Shown piece after piece: positions 50,880-63,922 of a stretch of 64,000 nucleotides of DNA. A program made the translations under genes and the position numbers. The stretch is from Varroa destructor (lineage: Eukaryota > Arthropoda > Arachnida > Mesostigmata > Varroidae), in assembly GCF_002443255.2 (NCBI RefSeq), contig NW_019211456.1, positions 50,280,486-50,344,485 on the forward strand. The letters run 5' to 3'. Every line of letters starts with the position of its first letter. The stretch's first letter is position 1. Below the pieces are notes generated by a model. That model worked only from the letters and a program-made list of their open reading frames with translations. It was not told the origin of the DNA and ran no database searches.

Positions 50880-53800
50880 TGCCTATCCTTTTCATTATTA
50901 CAAATGATGAGGTTAAAAGTCAAACAGTGTGAGCGCATACCGCAATGGCTGAGTAGTTCCTTTGGGGACTGTGTTAACGTTTATGATACTTAAGATGGTT
51001 CCTTTTAAAACTTCACATATTCCCCAGAAGTCTAAAGAACCCCAGTAAAATAGATCATAATATTGTCTATGCGGCTCACTGCGTATTGTAGATCTAAGTT
51101 AGAAGCAAAGAGCTTACAGAAGATTTTGAGTGAACTAAAAAAAATTATTTACGGAGGTACGCTTCTATCTTTAAATTACCCAAGCACACAATTTACAAGT
51201 GTCAAAGTATTGAAATATACAAATGTCAAAGCGGGAACTGATACGCAAGCTGGATAAAAGCCATGTAGCCAAAAACTAGGTAGAAGTGTAGATTATTATC
51301 GTTCGTTTTTTTTCTAAGTTTCGTTTTTAAACTTCTTTGTTGAGTTCAGAAATTAGTCCGTGGTAAATAAATCTTAAGCCTGCATTATTAGCGAAAAACC
51401 ATCTTGTAGTTCTAAACGGAGTAGACCCATCAGCTGAAAGCGTATATAGGTATCTCGAAAATTAAAGCTTACTGAGATCCTTGTAGGTGTCCAGTTAGCA
51501 TGTACAAATTGCTTACCTATGTGCGTTCCATTGCCGTCAATATTTCGTCATACATTACAGTCGGGTAAGTCTCCAGATTCATTGTTCAGGCGCGCAATAA
51601 TCTGGGCGGTGCACATGAGGTATTACATAGCACAACTTTCAAACAAAAGGCTGGTATTGCTAACCGCAGTGCCATACAAAATCATGAAAACTAACAGCAG
51701 TGCCGCTATCTATCTACGAAAGTGCGAATCAACAAGATCTCGTTTGCAAAAAACAATTTGCCTTCAGCTGCCTAGTAGCTAATCATTTGATAGATTTTGA
51801 CGACTTCGATTTAAGTCCGTCGATTTGAGGCGTTTGAGATTTTTAAGCATAGAAATTGTTGGAAACTATACTGCGCTGCAAAATGGGACCTCGCTTTCTC
51901 TCTGGCTGGCATTGGCCGTGTCGCTATAGCTCTCGTATTTGGTCAACGAAAGCTCATCTTTTATATGGACCCCCACAGGACACTACTTATAGATAGGGAC
52001 TTATAGACTACTTATAGATATATCAATACATTTTTTTCAGTTATTTCAAGTCCAATATGAAAAACTACTATACATGGTAATTATAAATGTATGACTTAGT
52101 ATTTGCGATTGAATACTGCCACACGATGCAAAACACACTTGATCGATTTCCGAATTGGATGATCGAACTGAAGTTGCGCGACATTGTACTTCAATAGTTG
52201 ACAATAAAGGATACAAATTAACCAACTGCATGCATGGCTTCAAAGCCCTATCCGGCGCTGTTACATAAACGCATAAACGTTTACACATTCAACATTCGTT
52301 AGGTGGCTACAAACTACGAGGCCCATGTTTCTACCAGTATAACGATTTCAAATGTTAGCGAACTTTCTCGTATTGGGAATGGGCCCAGTACCGCCGCCGC
52401 GTAATAGATTGTGCTTCATATCATTTGAAATTGGCTTTTTTCGTGCCTAACCTATAAAAGGCGAAACTGATTTGAACAAAAAAAGCGAAGGATGTAAACA
52501 CCAGCACAATACAATATATGTTTATGAGATCTTCAATACAAATTAGGAGCGATCGTCTCTGGAAAATCATGACAATAATCTTCAAGTCGTCGAGTAGAAA
52601 AAGAACGAACACGAAAATTTAACGTAGAACAAGCAGTAAATAGTTCGGCTCGTTTTTAGCAAGAAAAAATTTCAAGCACAGCTATAAGGCAGCTAATGTC
52701 GGCGAGGCAATATGCATAATTGCGAAGTCGCAAGGAAAACATCACTCGATCAGACCAGATAGGGACAGCACCAAAACCTCGGGTTTTCGCAGACATCTAT
52801 AAGTTCGCAAAGATGATTAAGCCCAACTAGGCAAAGTGTAGATGACAGAAACTTAGTTAAAAGAAAATTATCCGCAGAAGATCTATACATAAAACATTCA
52901 ATAGACGACGCGACTAATACTAAGATACTCGCACGCAGACAGAGTTTAGAGGCAAACTTCGCCGTTATTCAACAGCGTCAGTTAAGGATGTAGGCAATGC
53001 TAATGATGTTTTACAACTACACAAAACCTTCCATTATATAAAAAATAATGTTTTCCCAGCTTATCTTATCCAGCTGTAAACGTTTATTTGCAACTTCCGT
53101 ATACTAATCACAAACGTTTAGGTTTGATATCCTACTATTATTGGGCCTCCGCAGCAAAATCAGGTTGTTTACGCGTTCATTTGCTCTGTAAGCTCTGCCG
53201 CCAGTCAAAACACCTAAATACGTGCATTTGCTATTTCCCGTACATTATCAATACGCCAGGATTTCAATGAGAAAAATAATGCCTTTCTCAGTCAATCTGT
53301 CACGAACGTGAATACGCAAATTATGAAAAGCTCGCCTAGATACTAACTGGCCATATCTGAAAGCTCCTATTAAATTAGGACAGGTTTAGCTAACCCGTTG
53401 TGCATTAGCGAATTGTGCGTATACTAAGTTCAACTATGGCAACTTGAAAACGCTATATGATATCTATATTAGTAATCGTTTCAAAAGTCGGCTTAAAAAC
53501 GAGTTCATAAGCTTAAGTTGTTCGCGATCACATCGAGATGGATACGAGATGTTTACAGGAAGAAGAGAAAAACGTAATTAAAGATATCTTTCAACTTTTC
53601 ACACAGTTCTCTTTAACTGCATTTTGCTCAGAGGAAGAACTGCCAAAAAGCGTGTATTGAAAATGCAGGTTTGAGTTTTACCAATTGATCTCTAAAAACA
53701 CTCGATGCTAATGGACCCAGCCGACGTATAGACCATGTAGTAAATACAGAACAGTTAAGAAATGGAATAGATATAACAAAGTTCGAAAATTGACGAAACC

Positions 53801-54060
53801 TCTTTCTGGCCGATTAACAAAACACTTCGCGATTGTAATATTCTTCATATACAAATGGAGCCTCGTAGGTCCTTACTAAACGCTAACGCATTCCAATAAG
53901 ATAATATGCGATAGCTGAATCAAAAAGTTGTTTTTGTTCCTCACAAACGTAGTGCTATTTCAATCACCATAAAATTTATATGACAAATTCTAAAAAAATG
54001 AGACGTCCTTGAATGGTGATAAAATGAATATAACAGTCTGTATGTAATTCAGCAAAGCGC
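50880..54060. other. Region without recognisable gene
   Basis: It lies between the LINE endonuclease scrap and the importin alpha 3' end. The first kilobase may be continuing LINE sequence too decayed to read. The rest is AT-rich with short frames only. Confidence 0.4.
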
Positions 54061-54074
54061 CAAATGTATGTTTT

Positions 54075-54080
54075 TTTATT
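54075..54080 (-). terminator. Candidate polyadenylation signal of the importin alpha gene
   Basis: AATAAA on the minus strand, about 420 nt after the importin alpha stop codon, is the first canonical hexamer I found downstream. Its use is inferred from position only. Confidence 0.35.
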
Positions 54081-54499
54081 TATCCCTTAAATATCCCCTA
54101 ACTGATTTTGAGTTAAGGAATTCAAGTAGTCAACAATGTTACAGAGCTTCATTACTCTTTATCTCACCAGTCATTTCATTTTCTAAAATTTTTACGCATT
54201 CCTAAATGTGCTAGAATAAACAGATGACTCTTTGACATAGCCAAAGCTATTTTTGCTCGAGGCAATTTTCATATGAAAGAATTAGCCAGAATCTGCTGCG
54301 GGTGCTAACCATAGTATTTTTGGTTAAGAACAAGAGGTTTTTCAAAAACCTAACCCATGAGGAAACAATGGTTTGATAGATGTGGTTTTGTGCTTTGCAC
54401 ATCTAGTAAGAAAAGTTTATGGGGAGGATTATCGGAGATCATGTAAACAGTAGTCACTTGCCACTTATTTATCTATAAAATTCATAGAAAACCAGAACT

Positions 54500-54646
54500 T
54501 TAAAATTGGAATGGATTGTTGCTGGACCCAGGATTGTTCGGGTTGAACACGTAATTTTGACTGTCCTCGGCTACCGCAGGGCCTGTCTCACTTTCGCTGA
54601 CTTCGCCCCAATATTCCTCAACGAGTTTAACGGCCATCCCGTAAAT
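54500..54646 (-). CDS. Importin alpha, terminal coding exon
   Basis: The exon follows the acceptor ...tatttttag and encodes 48 residues plus TAA. It starts IYGMAVKLVEEYW, the end of ARM10, where relatives have IYKxAxxxIExYF. A short Ser/Asn/Pro-rich tail follows and ends NNPFQF. The similarity of that ending to the GFQF/GFQL ends of vertebrate paralogues supports this as the true C-terminus. It joins 54837-55027 in phase 0 across a 190-bp intron. The exon was found by splice and frame reasoning, since it has no useful internal start. Confidence 0.9.
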   Translation of the reverse strand: MYGMAVKLVEEYWGEVSESETGPAVAEDSQNYVFNPNNPGSSNNPFQF

Positions 54647-57600
54647 CTAAAAATAGCAACATTAATTATTGTAACTTATTTTTTCATCTTAAAAGTTCAG
54701 TATGTAAAAAGAACGTAAATATGTAAACAAGGTGACTTTAATCAAAAGCAACTCAAAACATTAATTAGCGTTTCAACGATCGAGAAAGGTTTACTACAAC
54801 GCAGAGAGAAGGAACTTCAGTAACGGTCTTTCTTACCTCTTCGTTTTCGTGGGCCTGCAATCGCTCCAGTTGATCAACAAGTCCTATTTCCTCAAGCACC
54901 TCGCATAGGGTATCACGCTGGTTCATTTTGTCGCCGGCTTGTAGGATATTCCTTACAGCATCGAGAACCACCATAGTGATCTTAGCGTCATTTTGAGTTA
55001 GCATGTCAATAAGCGGTTGGAGTACACCTGAAGTTATCATAAGGTCGAATATAAATACCATTTCTAACTAATGCAGCTTAAGTTTATACTTTGTGTGGTT
55101 TTACAATAAGCTATACAATGATGCCTGAAAATACCTCTACTATTGTCAGTGTAACAGTTTTAATCCTAGCATTAATTTTCGATTGAGACAGCTAACATGT
55201 GTAGCAGCTACGCAATGGTACTACATCGCACAAATTTTAAGAGCGTATATTTATGAAATACTGCTAGCGAATGGTGCCATATTAAAATGTCACCAGAACT
55301 TTTTGGCTGGCCAAAAGGCTTGAGGGATGAGGTCAAAATACTGAAAAAGCCCGGCCTTAGCTAAATGACTGCCTTAGTTGCTATATGTTCCTACCACCGA
55401 GAGACAAATGGCCTGTTTCTCACCACTTTCAACGCCTCTCACTATAAGTGTTTACTATAAATTCTTAAATGGCTAAGTTAAAGTACATTCGTTAGTCGGC
55501 GATTGAAGACGATTAGTTGTTTCACGTTTCAAAGCGTTTCAGGCACCGTAAAGTTCGCGCAACGGCTAGTGGAAGGTATCGTTCTGACACAGGGATTTTA
55601 GTAGCAGCAGTAATTCTTTTTCATTGATCCAAACTTTTCCCCGCCGATTCACCGAATAAGGCGATACATATAATTAGAATTGTTCCGATTTAACTGGTAT
55701 AGCCTTTAAATATTTCCTATGAGAATGAAAGCGCGGCCATAAGTAAGAAAATGGAGAGAATGTTTTCCTATGCGTCTTAGGTGGAATTTGTTAACATTCT
55801 TGTGTCCTCAATACAAGCTTTTATATATTATAAATTTGGTATTGAGGTGTTTATCTCGTACTAAGCAATGATTAACAACAAACCGCTCAGTATGATGAGT
55901 CGCCGAAATTTAGAAGAGCTTTGAAACTTGTAAGCGTATACCTTTTGCGTTTATATTTATGTGTTCCGTTTGCTTAACCTGAAATAAGATCTGTCGAAAT
56001 CACTTGTCATAATAGAACCAGCTAAATGTATACACTCTGATTTAAGGTAGAAGCGACGCTTAATATGAAAACATAGAAACATCCCGGAGCGAGAATAAAT
56101 GGACTTGCAAGTATCACGCACCTTCTTGAACCAGTAATGCTATCTGATCTACGCTTCCTCCGCAAGTGAAATTCGAAATCGCCCAAGTAGCTTCCTTCTG
56201 GGTTTTAACATCTCCATGTTGAATGAGCTCGATGAGACAAGGAACAATCCCAGCGGTAATCACAGCTTGGATTTGACTTTGATTGCCAGCTGTGATGTTT
56301 GACAGTGCCCATGCCACTTCCTTACGGAGATTCAATGTCTCGTTTGCTAAAAGATGCCTAAGAAGTAAAACAGCAGAAATGAGTAACATTTAAGCCAAAG
56401 CACAAAACTCCACCGTTTGCGCACAGTCAAGATTATCTGATTCTGTGCTAATCTAGCCTAAAGTTCAATTAAAGATATGCTAAATACATCCAGTTTAATG
56501 CCTACGCAAAATTGCGGTGCAAGGTTTAGGACAATTTGTTGGGCTAAATCGAAATACTGAATATTCCCACTACAATCTATTACGCAGCCTGCATCCTCAT
56601 ATACAGCTATGACAGAGTAATACTAAACCATAGTCTCGAAACTTTCAAACCTGAAAAAAAGCTTCTCTGTCTTAAGAAGTGACAGAAAACCGCAAATCAT
56701 ATTTAGCATCAAGGTACATCTGAACTCTATGCTACTCTGTTATTTGTCCATCTCACAAAGAAAGAGAGCTTTTACTTCACAACTATATTCTTTCGGGCAG
56801 TAGCATTATACGACAAAAAATTGCAAATAATTGGCCAAAAGAAAAAATGACAGGTTTAGGTTCTAGTAGTTGTCAAATATTGTTTCAACCGCATCTCCAG
56901 TATTCATTTAGATTTTAAAAATATTTTTAACCATGGTTGGGTGACATATCTAGTTTCTTTTATTGTCGTTTTAATTGTTATGAGAATCATTATCTTCTCA
57001 GAAATTTCATTTTATAATAAGTACACATGTCGCACTATGTGGCTTATGTAACACGGGTTTAAGAGTGTAGTTTTAAACACGCCACGAAACTACTTAGCAA
57101 GAAGATGTTTTAACTCTATTAATAGATTCCAATTTCACAGTGATTAACGCTACCATTGAATCACGAGAAATCAAAATTTAATTAGTCACACAGATGCCAG
57201 CACACAAGTTTTCGGGATATCATAAACCTGTTATAACAGGAATAGAAAAAGGCAAATATTTTGAAAAGATGAAAAAGGAATTTAAGTTTCCTTACAGTAT
57301 ATTTTTATTCCCCTTTTCCACATTATTGTGTACGGAATATTTGCACATGGAAAAAACGTTTATTTGTTTGATGCGGTCACCATGATACCAATAGACAAAC
57401 CGATTTTAAGTAGTTCAAGTTAGCATCTTTATAACTTAGTCCTATTTATAATTGAAAAAAAATAAAATTTCTATACTCAATTGTTTACCGGGCGTGTCTA
57501 TTGTACAACTTAAAAAAAATTATATTATTAAAGGGCTATCAAATGGAAATTACCATTTTATAAAGTACCAAATTAATATTGACTTTTTAGTTTTTGAGGA

Positions 57601-60600
57601 CTCAATAAAATGATGATTATTGTACAAGATTACCAGCTATTGATTTATGTCGATTTATAAATGCATAAAGGAAGCATTATTAGATCAGGTTTTTTTACCT
57701 GAAGGCTGGTAAGGCACCGTGGTCGATCACCGCCTGCGTCTGTACATCAGTTCCGGTAACAATATTACCCAGCGTGCGTAACGCTGGTACAACAAGATTA
57801 CGATCATTTGAAGAACTAATTATGCTTACAAGACGATCGAGCACACATTGGTCCACCACCTAAAGTAGATCAGCCATCACAATCAAAAGCATGCCAAGTC
57901 AATGGTAGTGTGTGATCACTATATAGCGAGTAAATTTATTTTACCAAGTAAATAGTAGATTAAACGTCATCTATTTTGAAATAGATAGCAAGCCTTCGGT
58001 ATTTTTCAATACCTGTTTTTTAGCCATATGCATGAACTAAACAGTAGTTGTAGTATTATAACACTATTTACAAACCAGTCTGCTCGTAGTTCTTATTAGT
58101 CTTTTATACGTTTTTCTATTCAGTCATTATAAATTTTTCACTTCATTTATCTGTTAGTATCATTGATCGGCATAGATCGAGAAAAATCTTAATTTTGTCC
58201 TGCAATTTATTTGTAAGCAGTGAACATTTCTGGGGTAGCGGATTCATATCGTAAATGCCTCGTTGTGGACGTAATTTACAAACCCCGATTAGAGTTGGCA
58301 CTAAATTCAATTTTTTTCAATACTTCCAGTTGGGCAGTTACAATATATCCTAGCATAAATATCGTTTCTATAAAAAGAAACGAGATCTTTGGCTAGGTTT
58401 TTATTTATAATGTATTTGAAATTCCAATGGTGGCATACGCATAAAAACTAAAAGCCACTTAATGCCCAGTTTTATGGAATCCCCCAGAAATGCGGAAAAG
58501 CATTCCTAGATAGACAACTAATAAGGAAAGTTCTTGACATTCATATTAAAACAACTTAGTTACCATTCTCAAAATAATAGAGAGTTACTCAGGGCTTGAT
58601 CAAACAGTATTTAGCTTAGTAATCTTTCTGCATGCTAGAAAAAAACTTCCCGATTAGGATTTTTTATCAGCACTCACGCCAAGAAATATCGATACTGTCG
58701 AAACAACCGACATTATTTGCTAATTCTATTTCGTTATTGTTCTGAAATAGACGAGCCTTGTAGCAACAATTAGATTTGGGTTTATATACATCGAGCGTTT
58801 CACTTAAAAGCGTTTATTAAATTATAATCAATCTTCGCTCCTTCTAGCCGTTACAAACACCTCAAAAAGAACTGACTAAGTAATTAGTGATTTATTTCTT
58901 ACTCCGACCAAAGTCTGTTATAAGCAAATTCGTTTGATTTTGGCTTCTTAGCTCAAACTCGGAGATACCACGCTGAATGCGAAGTTAAAATTCGTGACGC
59001 TTTTGAAGACACAGCTATGACGCTATGCACAGTAGAATTTTCTGGATGTATCCGATTCTAACGTAATAGATCGTTTACATTCAATGCGGATGGCTTGCAG
59101 ATTTGGAAGACTAATTTCTCATGCGCTGACCGAGACGCAGGAAGTCCGTTAGGGGAGTCGCTTTGCATCACCGCTACATCGGTTTCATCGTAGATTACTT
59201 GCATCGGATTACCACCTGTGGCTAGAAGCAAGCTGCACCCGACGAACGAGGTAGCGCTACAGAGCACAGGTCAGGTTATTCCGGTACATCCCAACCGGCG
59301 AAGGCTTTCTGGTGGAATAGTAAAGACGTCTTGTATTACGACTTTGTGAAGCCGTAGGAATCAATCTGAGAAAGTTACCCTACATTAAAAAGAGAGGAAG
59401 CTGTTCCGCATGAAAAGCAACATCGAATTTTCCTTTGCAGAAACGCTATCCTACACCAAGGAAATAGACTTCTGATATGCGATTTTTACTGAAGTATTAC
59501 TCATGGCTTGCGCAAGAAGCCGTGTTTAGTTGCCCAGGGGAACTGAATAGAAGTAGTTTAGATAAGTAATTTAGTTTAGATATGTGTGATTTAAAAATAC
59601 TTTAGAACGATTATATATATAAAAAATTAAGATGTTCGCATGCAAAGATGCAAAAGCCTGTAATTGTATGGGAAACACCATCTGTTCCACGAAATGATGA
59701 TATGTACATGGAAGAGACCTTCGTTTTCTCGTTTAGAAACTATCTGAAGCTAGTTAGTTATAAGGACGATAGGTAGTACCCAAATGCTAATTCGGTTAGA
59801 GAAATATTAGGCTAAGCTTTATTTATTATATTACTTATTCTACACACAACGCTGTTTTCTGTCTATCAAAATCGACTAAAATTCGGCAGGCGAGACCATT
59901 CACGCGTTTTTCTAAAAACCTAAATAATAATTAAAGTGAACGGAGCAGTCAAATAACGGGTCTCTAACACCTGTTGTACCTTGAGTATGTTGCGTATGAA
60001 ACAGGCGCATAGAAGCGGAAAGCGCGTTCTCTTTCATACCGAAATTTTTTTAAACGGGAAGTTCTCGTTATCCCTGACGAACCGGAGTCATTTATGCCCT
60101 AAAAAACTCCAGTAATGAAAAAGGAGCCTCAGCTTTACGATGAGGTTTGAAGGTTTCTTCTACTACTACTTTGCTTCCTTTGGGTTTTAGAGCTATAGAT
60201 TAAACCATTAATAATATTTTTTTATTTTACTCACTAATTTTATCGACTTGTGATTAACAAACCTGAAACGCACCTTACACGAAAGGTAAAGTTTTTTTCT
60301 CCAAGTTCGTATGCTTACCTTTTCTATCAAAGCAGTGAATCTCACAGCATTTAATATTTTTTGAAGCACCGTGTGTAAAATTTCGGTGTCTCAACAATAA
60401 CCGATGTTTCGGTGCCCGATAATTATATCGAACAATGTTCCGTTCACCTAGCGTTATACTTGCCTTTAGTTTTGATATATTCAATAGACATTAATTTTCC
60501 GAAAAAAAAATGTAACATCGTATCGATTAATTTATTACGCACCTCTTGAATGCGGTCATCGGTTCCGTCGGAAATGTATGAGAGAGACCAACATGCATCC

Positions 60601-63600
60601 GAAATCACAGCGTTAGATTCATGCATCAAGAGTTGCTTTATCGCAGGAAGACATTCCACAACAGCTTCGAGTGGAGGAGGAGGATTCTTGTTGCGGCAGA
60701 GATTGCTAAGGCACCAGGACACATTCGCCAAGAAGTTGCATGACGTATCTTGCTTTATAAGCTTAATCACAGCAGGTATTATTCCGTTTCGGATAAGCAT
60801 GTCACGGTACTCAGGGCCGTCGCCTGCGATATTTGCCAACGCCCACACAGCCTGCTCAGCCACATTATTGTGCTTCGATCCAAGGAGCTGTATGAACAAT
60901 GGACAAGCGCCTGCTCCGACGACGCACTTAGTCTGCTCCGCCGTGCCTGAAATCAAATAAGACATGGATTTATTTAGATCCCATACCGATATTTTTAAAT
61001 GGATCGTGAAATAAATGCACGTACGTAAAACTAGTTGGGTTTGAGAAAATTAGTGGTTTAAAAAAATGATATTTCTTTACCTATTTTGGTTCATGGTTCG
61101 TATATTTCGTTTGCTTAAAACGTTATAGACCCTGTGTGATAGCTAGTTAGCCAGCGTTTCAAATAGAGCAAACAAAGTGACATTTGCTGGCTTCAGTACT
61201 CTATGAAGCTTCACCACGTCAATATTTAACAAATCTGAATAGTAACTTCAGCAGCCTTTACGAGGTCGTTCTTTAGAAATAAGCAAGTTAACATAAAATA
61301 AAACTTGTACAGATATGTACATTCAGTCCAGCAATGAAGTTAGACACGCCGAAAATACATTTTATGTACGCAACGTTTCCACCGACAAATGTTAGCATGC
61401 GGATATCGCGTCACTAGCGCATGCTAATAAAACGCTAGGCAACTTCAGCGAAGCAAATTTTATTGAAATTTGTTTGCTATGGTAGGTAACGCGTTTTTAC
61501 CATAAAATGTATAAACCTATCGAAATCGTAAATGGCCATATTCAAAACAACTCATGCGTTAGGTCACTGCTTAAAATACTGCTGTTAGCAGATTTATAAT
61601 CAGTAAATACAAGTATACTGCCTTGGTATAGCTTTAGATACTAATGTTAATATAAAGTTGTTAAGAATTATGGTAACAGAACCTGAATTTGGCTCATTGT
61701 AATCATAATGATAGAGAAAAACAATGAACTTTGGTATAGACAAAGCACAGTTATTCGAATTTAAAACTTAAACGTAGCACTGGTTTTGTTTATCTCTAAG
61801 TGGATATCTCGCCCATCAATAAATTTAGATTGAGTTTAAATTTCGCTGGAAATAGCTTTAATTTTTGCATTAGATTCTCTTTGTGACCCCACCAACGCGG
61901 CAGTAAGCCTGAGATCGTAATTTCAAGCTTTTTTCTTTTCATTTTTTTGGGAAAATATTATTTTTTAGTCACTACTTTATACCTAAATAACATTGTATCT
62001 TGGCGAAAAACCATTTTGCTCAGCCAGATGGATAGAACTAACATTAAGCCAAAAAAATATGCCAGTTAAAGTTAACAAAACACTGACCTGAAGCAATATT
62101 GGTGAGAGCCCACGCAGCCTCAAATTGAAGATCAGGGCGGTCTTGTGCCTTGAGAATTTCCACTAGCCTGTACCAAATACATCAATTTTACACGTGAATG
62201 AATTCAAACTTTGTGACCAAAAATGTAACGGTATTTAACAACATACTAATAAGCGAGGCAGTGTACGATAGACGATGGCGTCCCGACGATTTATTTCTGT
62301 TACAGAAAACTCATCAAAATTAAATTTCAGGGGTTAAGGTTGATCCAAGTGAATTTTTGAGCGCTTCGACTTTTTTCGATTAAATCTATTGAATTACTAA
62401 GTCAATCTATCTAACCATACACACCCCAAGTGTGCTCAGCATACTTAGCACGAATACAGTGTTTTATAAATCAATACCTCACTCAGTATACATGTTACCA
62501 ATCGACCGTTTTAAAACTAAATTTCCGAGTTTTTTTAACATCAAAATATTTTTGGACTTGTAGGAATTTTTACGGCATTCCTGATAAACTGCACATGCTT
62601 TTGTACATATGTCACTTGTGACCTGTAATGTACTTATAGAAGCGTTTTTAAATGTGCTTTTAAAAACAGCAACAGAATAAAAACCTTGTTAACATTACCG
62701 TTCCAATCAGTCTATACGTTCTATTTAACTTCCATAAGATCATTTTATAAGTAATAATTTTAGGAAGTTTGATTGCCTTCAAATAAGTACCGTAAACTAA
62801 GCTTGTTGAAGTTTCTGTTGTATTTTAGTAATCAATAAGTTGAGGCGATTTCATATTTCTTATGGCATGAAAATGCGTTTCTAATATTAATCGGATCCTA
62901 TTATTTTTGGAAATTTACGCTTCAGAGTCGCCAGAAAGATATTTAAAAAAATAACTATTTAGCTTCATTTGGTAATTATTGCTTGCAAATACATTGCCAA
63001 GAAGTACGAAGTCATTTCACCAAAACAGGAGCCTTTATTAAGGAAATCAAAAAATCATCTGCAGATTTACACAGAACCTACCACAACCTACATATGAATC
63101 AAGGTTTAGTTTTTAGGTAAGGCCAAAATAAAAGTCACAATTTGACTACAGAAATCGAATTTGTTCTTCTACATACTAAGTGTTCTGTAATAATAAACAT
63201 AATTATAAGAAACGTATTTCTCAGTGAGTCAGTACGTGAAATATAGCACTGAATTTGACAAAACAGAATAATTGCATATTTTAATCGGAACAATTCAAAA
63301 GTGAACGAGAGTTTATTCAAGCGAAACAGATGCATGATGTACGAGCGCTTTTTGGTCCAATCTAAGAAGGTTACGTCATTTTGTGATAATGATGTGACCC
63401 ACCTAGGTACAGCATTGAGTTCGATGAACTTGTCAATCGGCGGATTTCGTTCCTTAGATAAGACGCGTCGAGATAAGTGTGTAAACTTCAGAACAGTTTC
63501 CACATCATTAGAATAGATACCTGAAACAATGAATAAACCAAGAAAAGTACCTTAAACTGTAAGCGGTAAAAGAGGGTAGATATAGCGGTAATTAGTAACT

Positions 63601-63922
63601 GCGACTGTTATAAAATCAGTTACATTTAGGAAAAAGAAGGGCATGTAAATTCACGTTTCAGACTCGAAGAAGTTTTTTTAAAACGATACTATTTTCAGGC
63701 TTGTTGATGTCGATGATTTCGCAAACGGCTCTAATGCTCTTCCTTTTTGTTTGTGTATTGATAACCAAATCAATGTAAAAAAGGGATTACTATAAGAAGA
63801 CGTTTCCATTATTCTAAAAACTATCCTGGTGGGACAATAATAATTAGCTGTTTTATTACCTACATGCACCATTTGTACGCCAGGGTACATTACTGGAAAA
63901 AGTAAATTGCCATTACGTCTAA
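54500..63922 (-). CDS. Kpna: Importin subunit alpha (karyopherin alpha), eight exons, 5' end outside window
   Basis: This adaptor binds classical nuclear localisation signals in the cytoplasm and links cargo to importin beta. Exons in coding order are 63860-63922 (probable), 63403-63520, 62088-62167, 60543-60946, 57699-57859, 56122-56357, 54837-55027 and 54500-54646. All junctions are GT-AG and every phase matches, giving about 465 codons before a stop at 54500-54502. The armadillo signature WxxxN recurs as WALTN, WALAN, WCLSN, WALSN and WAISN, with WSLSY in ARM5 and LRTLGN in ARM6, exactly where the family varies. NKNPPPP follows ARM4. The tail ends NNPFQF. Full-length relatives have about 520-540 residues, so the missing part is the N-terminal importin-beta-binding domain. 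CGGSVDQI in ARM8 resembles alpha-1/alpha-2 types (KPNA1/KPNA2, Pendulin) more than KPNA3/4. No frameshift or stop was seen, so the gene looks functional. Confidence 0.96.
54837..55027 (-). CDS. Importin alpha exon, ARM9-ARM10
   Basis: The acceptor is ...aacttcag and the donor is gaagag|gtaaga. The exon completes a split glycine codon and encodes VLQPLIDML, then VVLDAVRNILQAGDK, the ARM9 helix 3 equivalent of VILDxxxNIxxxxEK. It continues through the ARM10 segment LERLQAHENEE. Its 191 bp (2 + 63 codons) fit the phases on both sides. Confidence 0.95.
56122..56357 (-). CDS. Importin alpha exon, ARM7-ARM8
   Basis: The acceptor is ...ttacttcttag and the donor is caagaag|gtgcgt. It encodes KEVAWALSNITAGNQSQIQ (ARM7) and KEATWAISNFTCGGSVDQI (ARM8). 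Both carry the Trp/Asn pair of the minor NLS-binding groove. The 236 bp give incoming phase 2 and outgoing phase 1, matching both neighbours. Confidence 0.96.
57699..57859 (-). CDS. Importin alpha exon, ARM6
   Basis: The acceptor is ...tactttag and the donor is ccttcag|gtaaaa. The 161 bp encode VVDQCVLDRLVSII, then VPALRTLGNIVTGTDVQTQ, the ARM6 signature in which Arg replaces the groove Trp, as in all importin alphas. Incoming phase is 0 and outgoing phase is 2. The exon contains no methionine and is easily missed by a start-based search. Confidence 0.93.
59080..59620 (+). pseudogene. Mariner-family transposase fossil, antisense in an importin alpha intron
   Basis: The plus strand reads ISHALTETQEVR (59114-59149), comparable to the mariner WVPHxLTExxxxxR motif. 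Further on is LSVWW-like WWNSKDVLYYDFVKP (59310-59354), comparable to WWDxxGxxYYExLxPGxTI, and then IFLCRNAILHQGN, comparable to the HHDNARPH region. Several stops intervene. It lies in the 2.7 kb intron between the exons at 57699 and 60543, opposite to the gene. Terminal repeats were not found. The match is weaker than for the other copies. Confidence 0.6.
60543..60946 (-). CDS. Importin alpha exon, end of ARM2 through ARM5
   Basis: This is the largest exon (404 bp). The acceptor is tttgatttcag and the donor is caagag|gtgcgt. It begins GTAEQTKCVV and contains EQAVWALANIAGDG (ARM3), NVSWCLSNLCRNKNPPPP (ARM4) and ACWSLSYISDGTDDRIQE (ARM5). The major-groove Trp/Asn residues of ARM3 and ARM4 are intact. 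FLANVSW stands where vertebrate paralogues have FLRNVTW, a modest substitution. Confidence 0.97.
62088..62167 (-). CDS. Importin alpha exon, ARM2
   Basis: An 80-bp exon with acceptor ...tttggtacag and donor gcttcag|gtcagt. It encodes LVEILKAQDRPDLQFEAAW and then ALTNIAS. QFEAAWALTNIASG is the ARM2 hallmark. It completes an AGG arginine codon begun in the upstream exon and a GGC glycine codon finished in the downstream one, so phases agree on both sides. Confidence 0.95.
63403..63520 (-). CDS. Importin alpha exon, ARM1
   Basis: The acceptor is ...cattgtttcag and the donor is gtacctag|gtgggt. The 118 bp encode IYSNDVETVLKFTHLSRRVL, followed by SKERNPPIDKFIELNAVPR. KERNPPID is the conserved KExxPPID motif of ARM1. 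Incoming phase is 1 and outgoing phase is 2, which fits the ARM2 exon. Confidence 0.95.
63860..63922 (-). CDS. Importin alpha exon (probable), linker between IBB domain and ARM1
   Basis: A donor gcatgtag|gtaata in the required phase lies 339 bp upstream of the ARM1 exon. The frame from an acceptor ...tttttcttag reads RRNGNLLFPVMYPG, then VQMVHV. RRN matches the end of the IBB domain (KRRN) in relatives, and VQMVHVG fits the segment before ARM1. A second acceptor at 63893-63894 (tttttccag), 30 nt inside the exon, would keep the phase and give a 33-bp exon, so the 5' boundary is uncertain. Confidence 0.5.

Noticed and set aside
60550..60960. 136-codon plus-strand frame
   Set aside because: It is the antisense of the importin alpha ARM2-ARM5 exon, whose conserved coding sense is clear.
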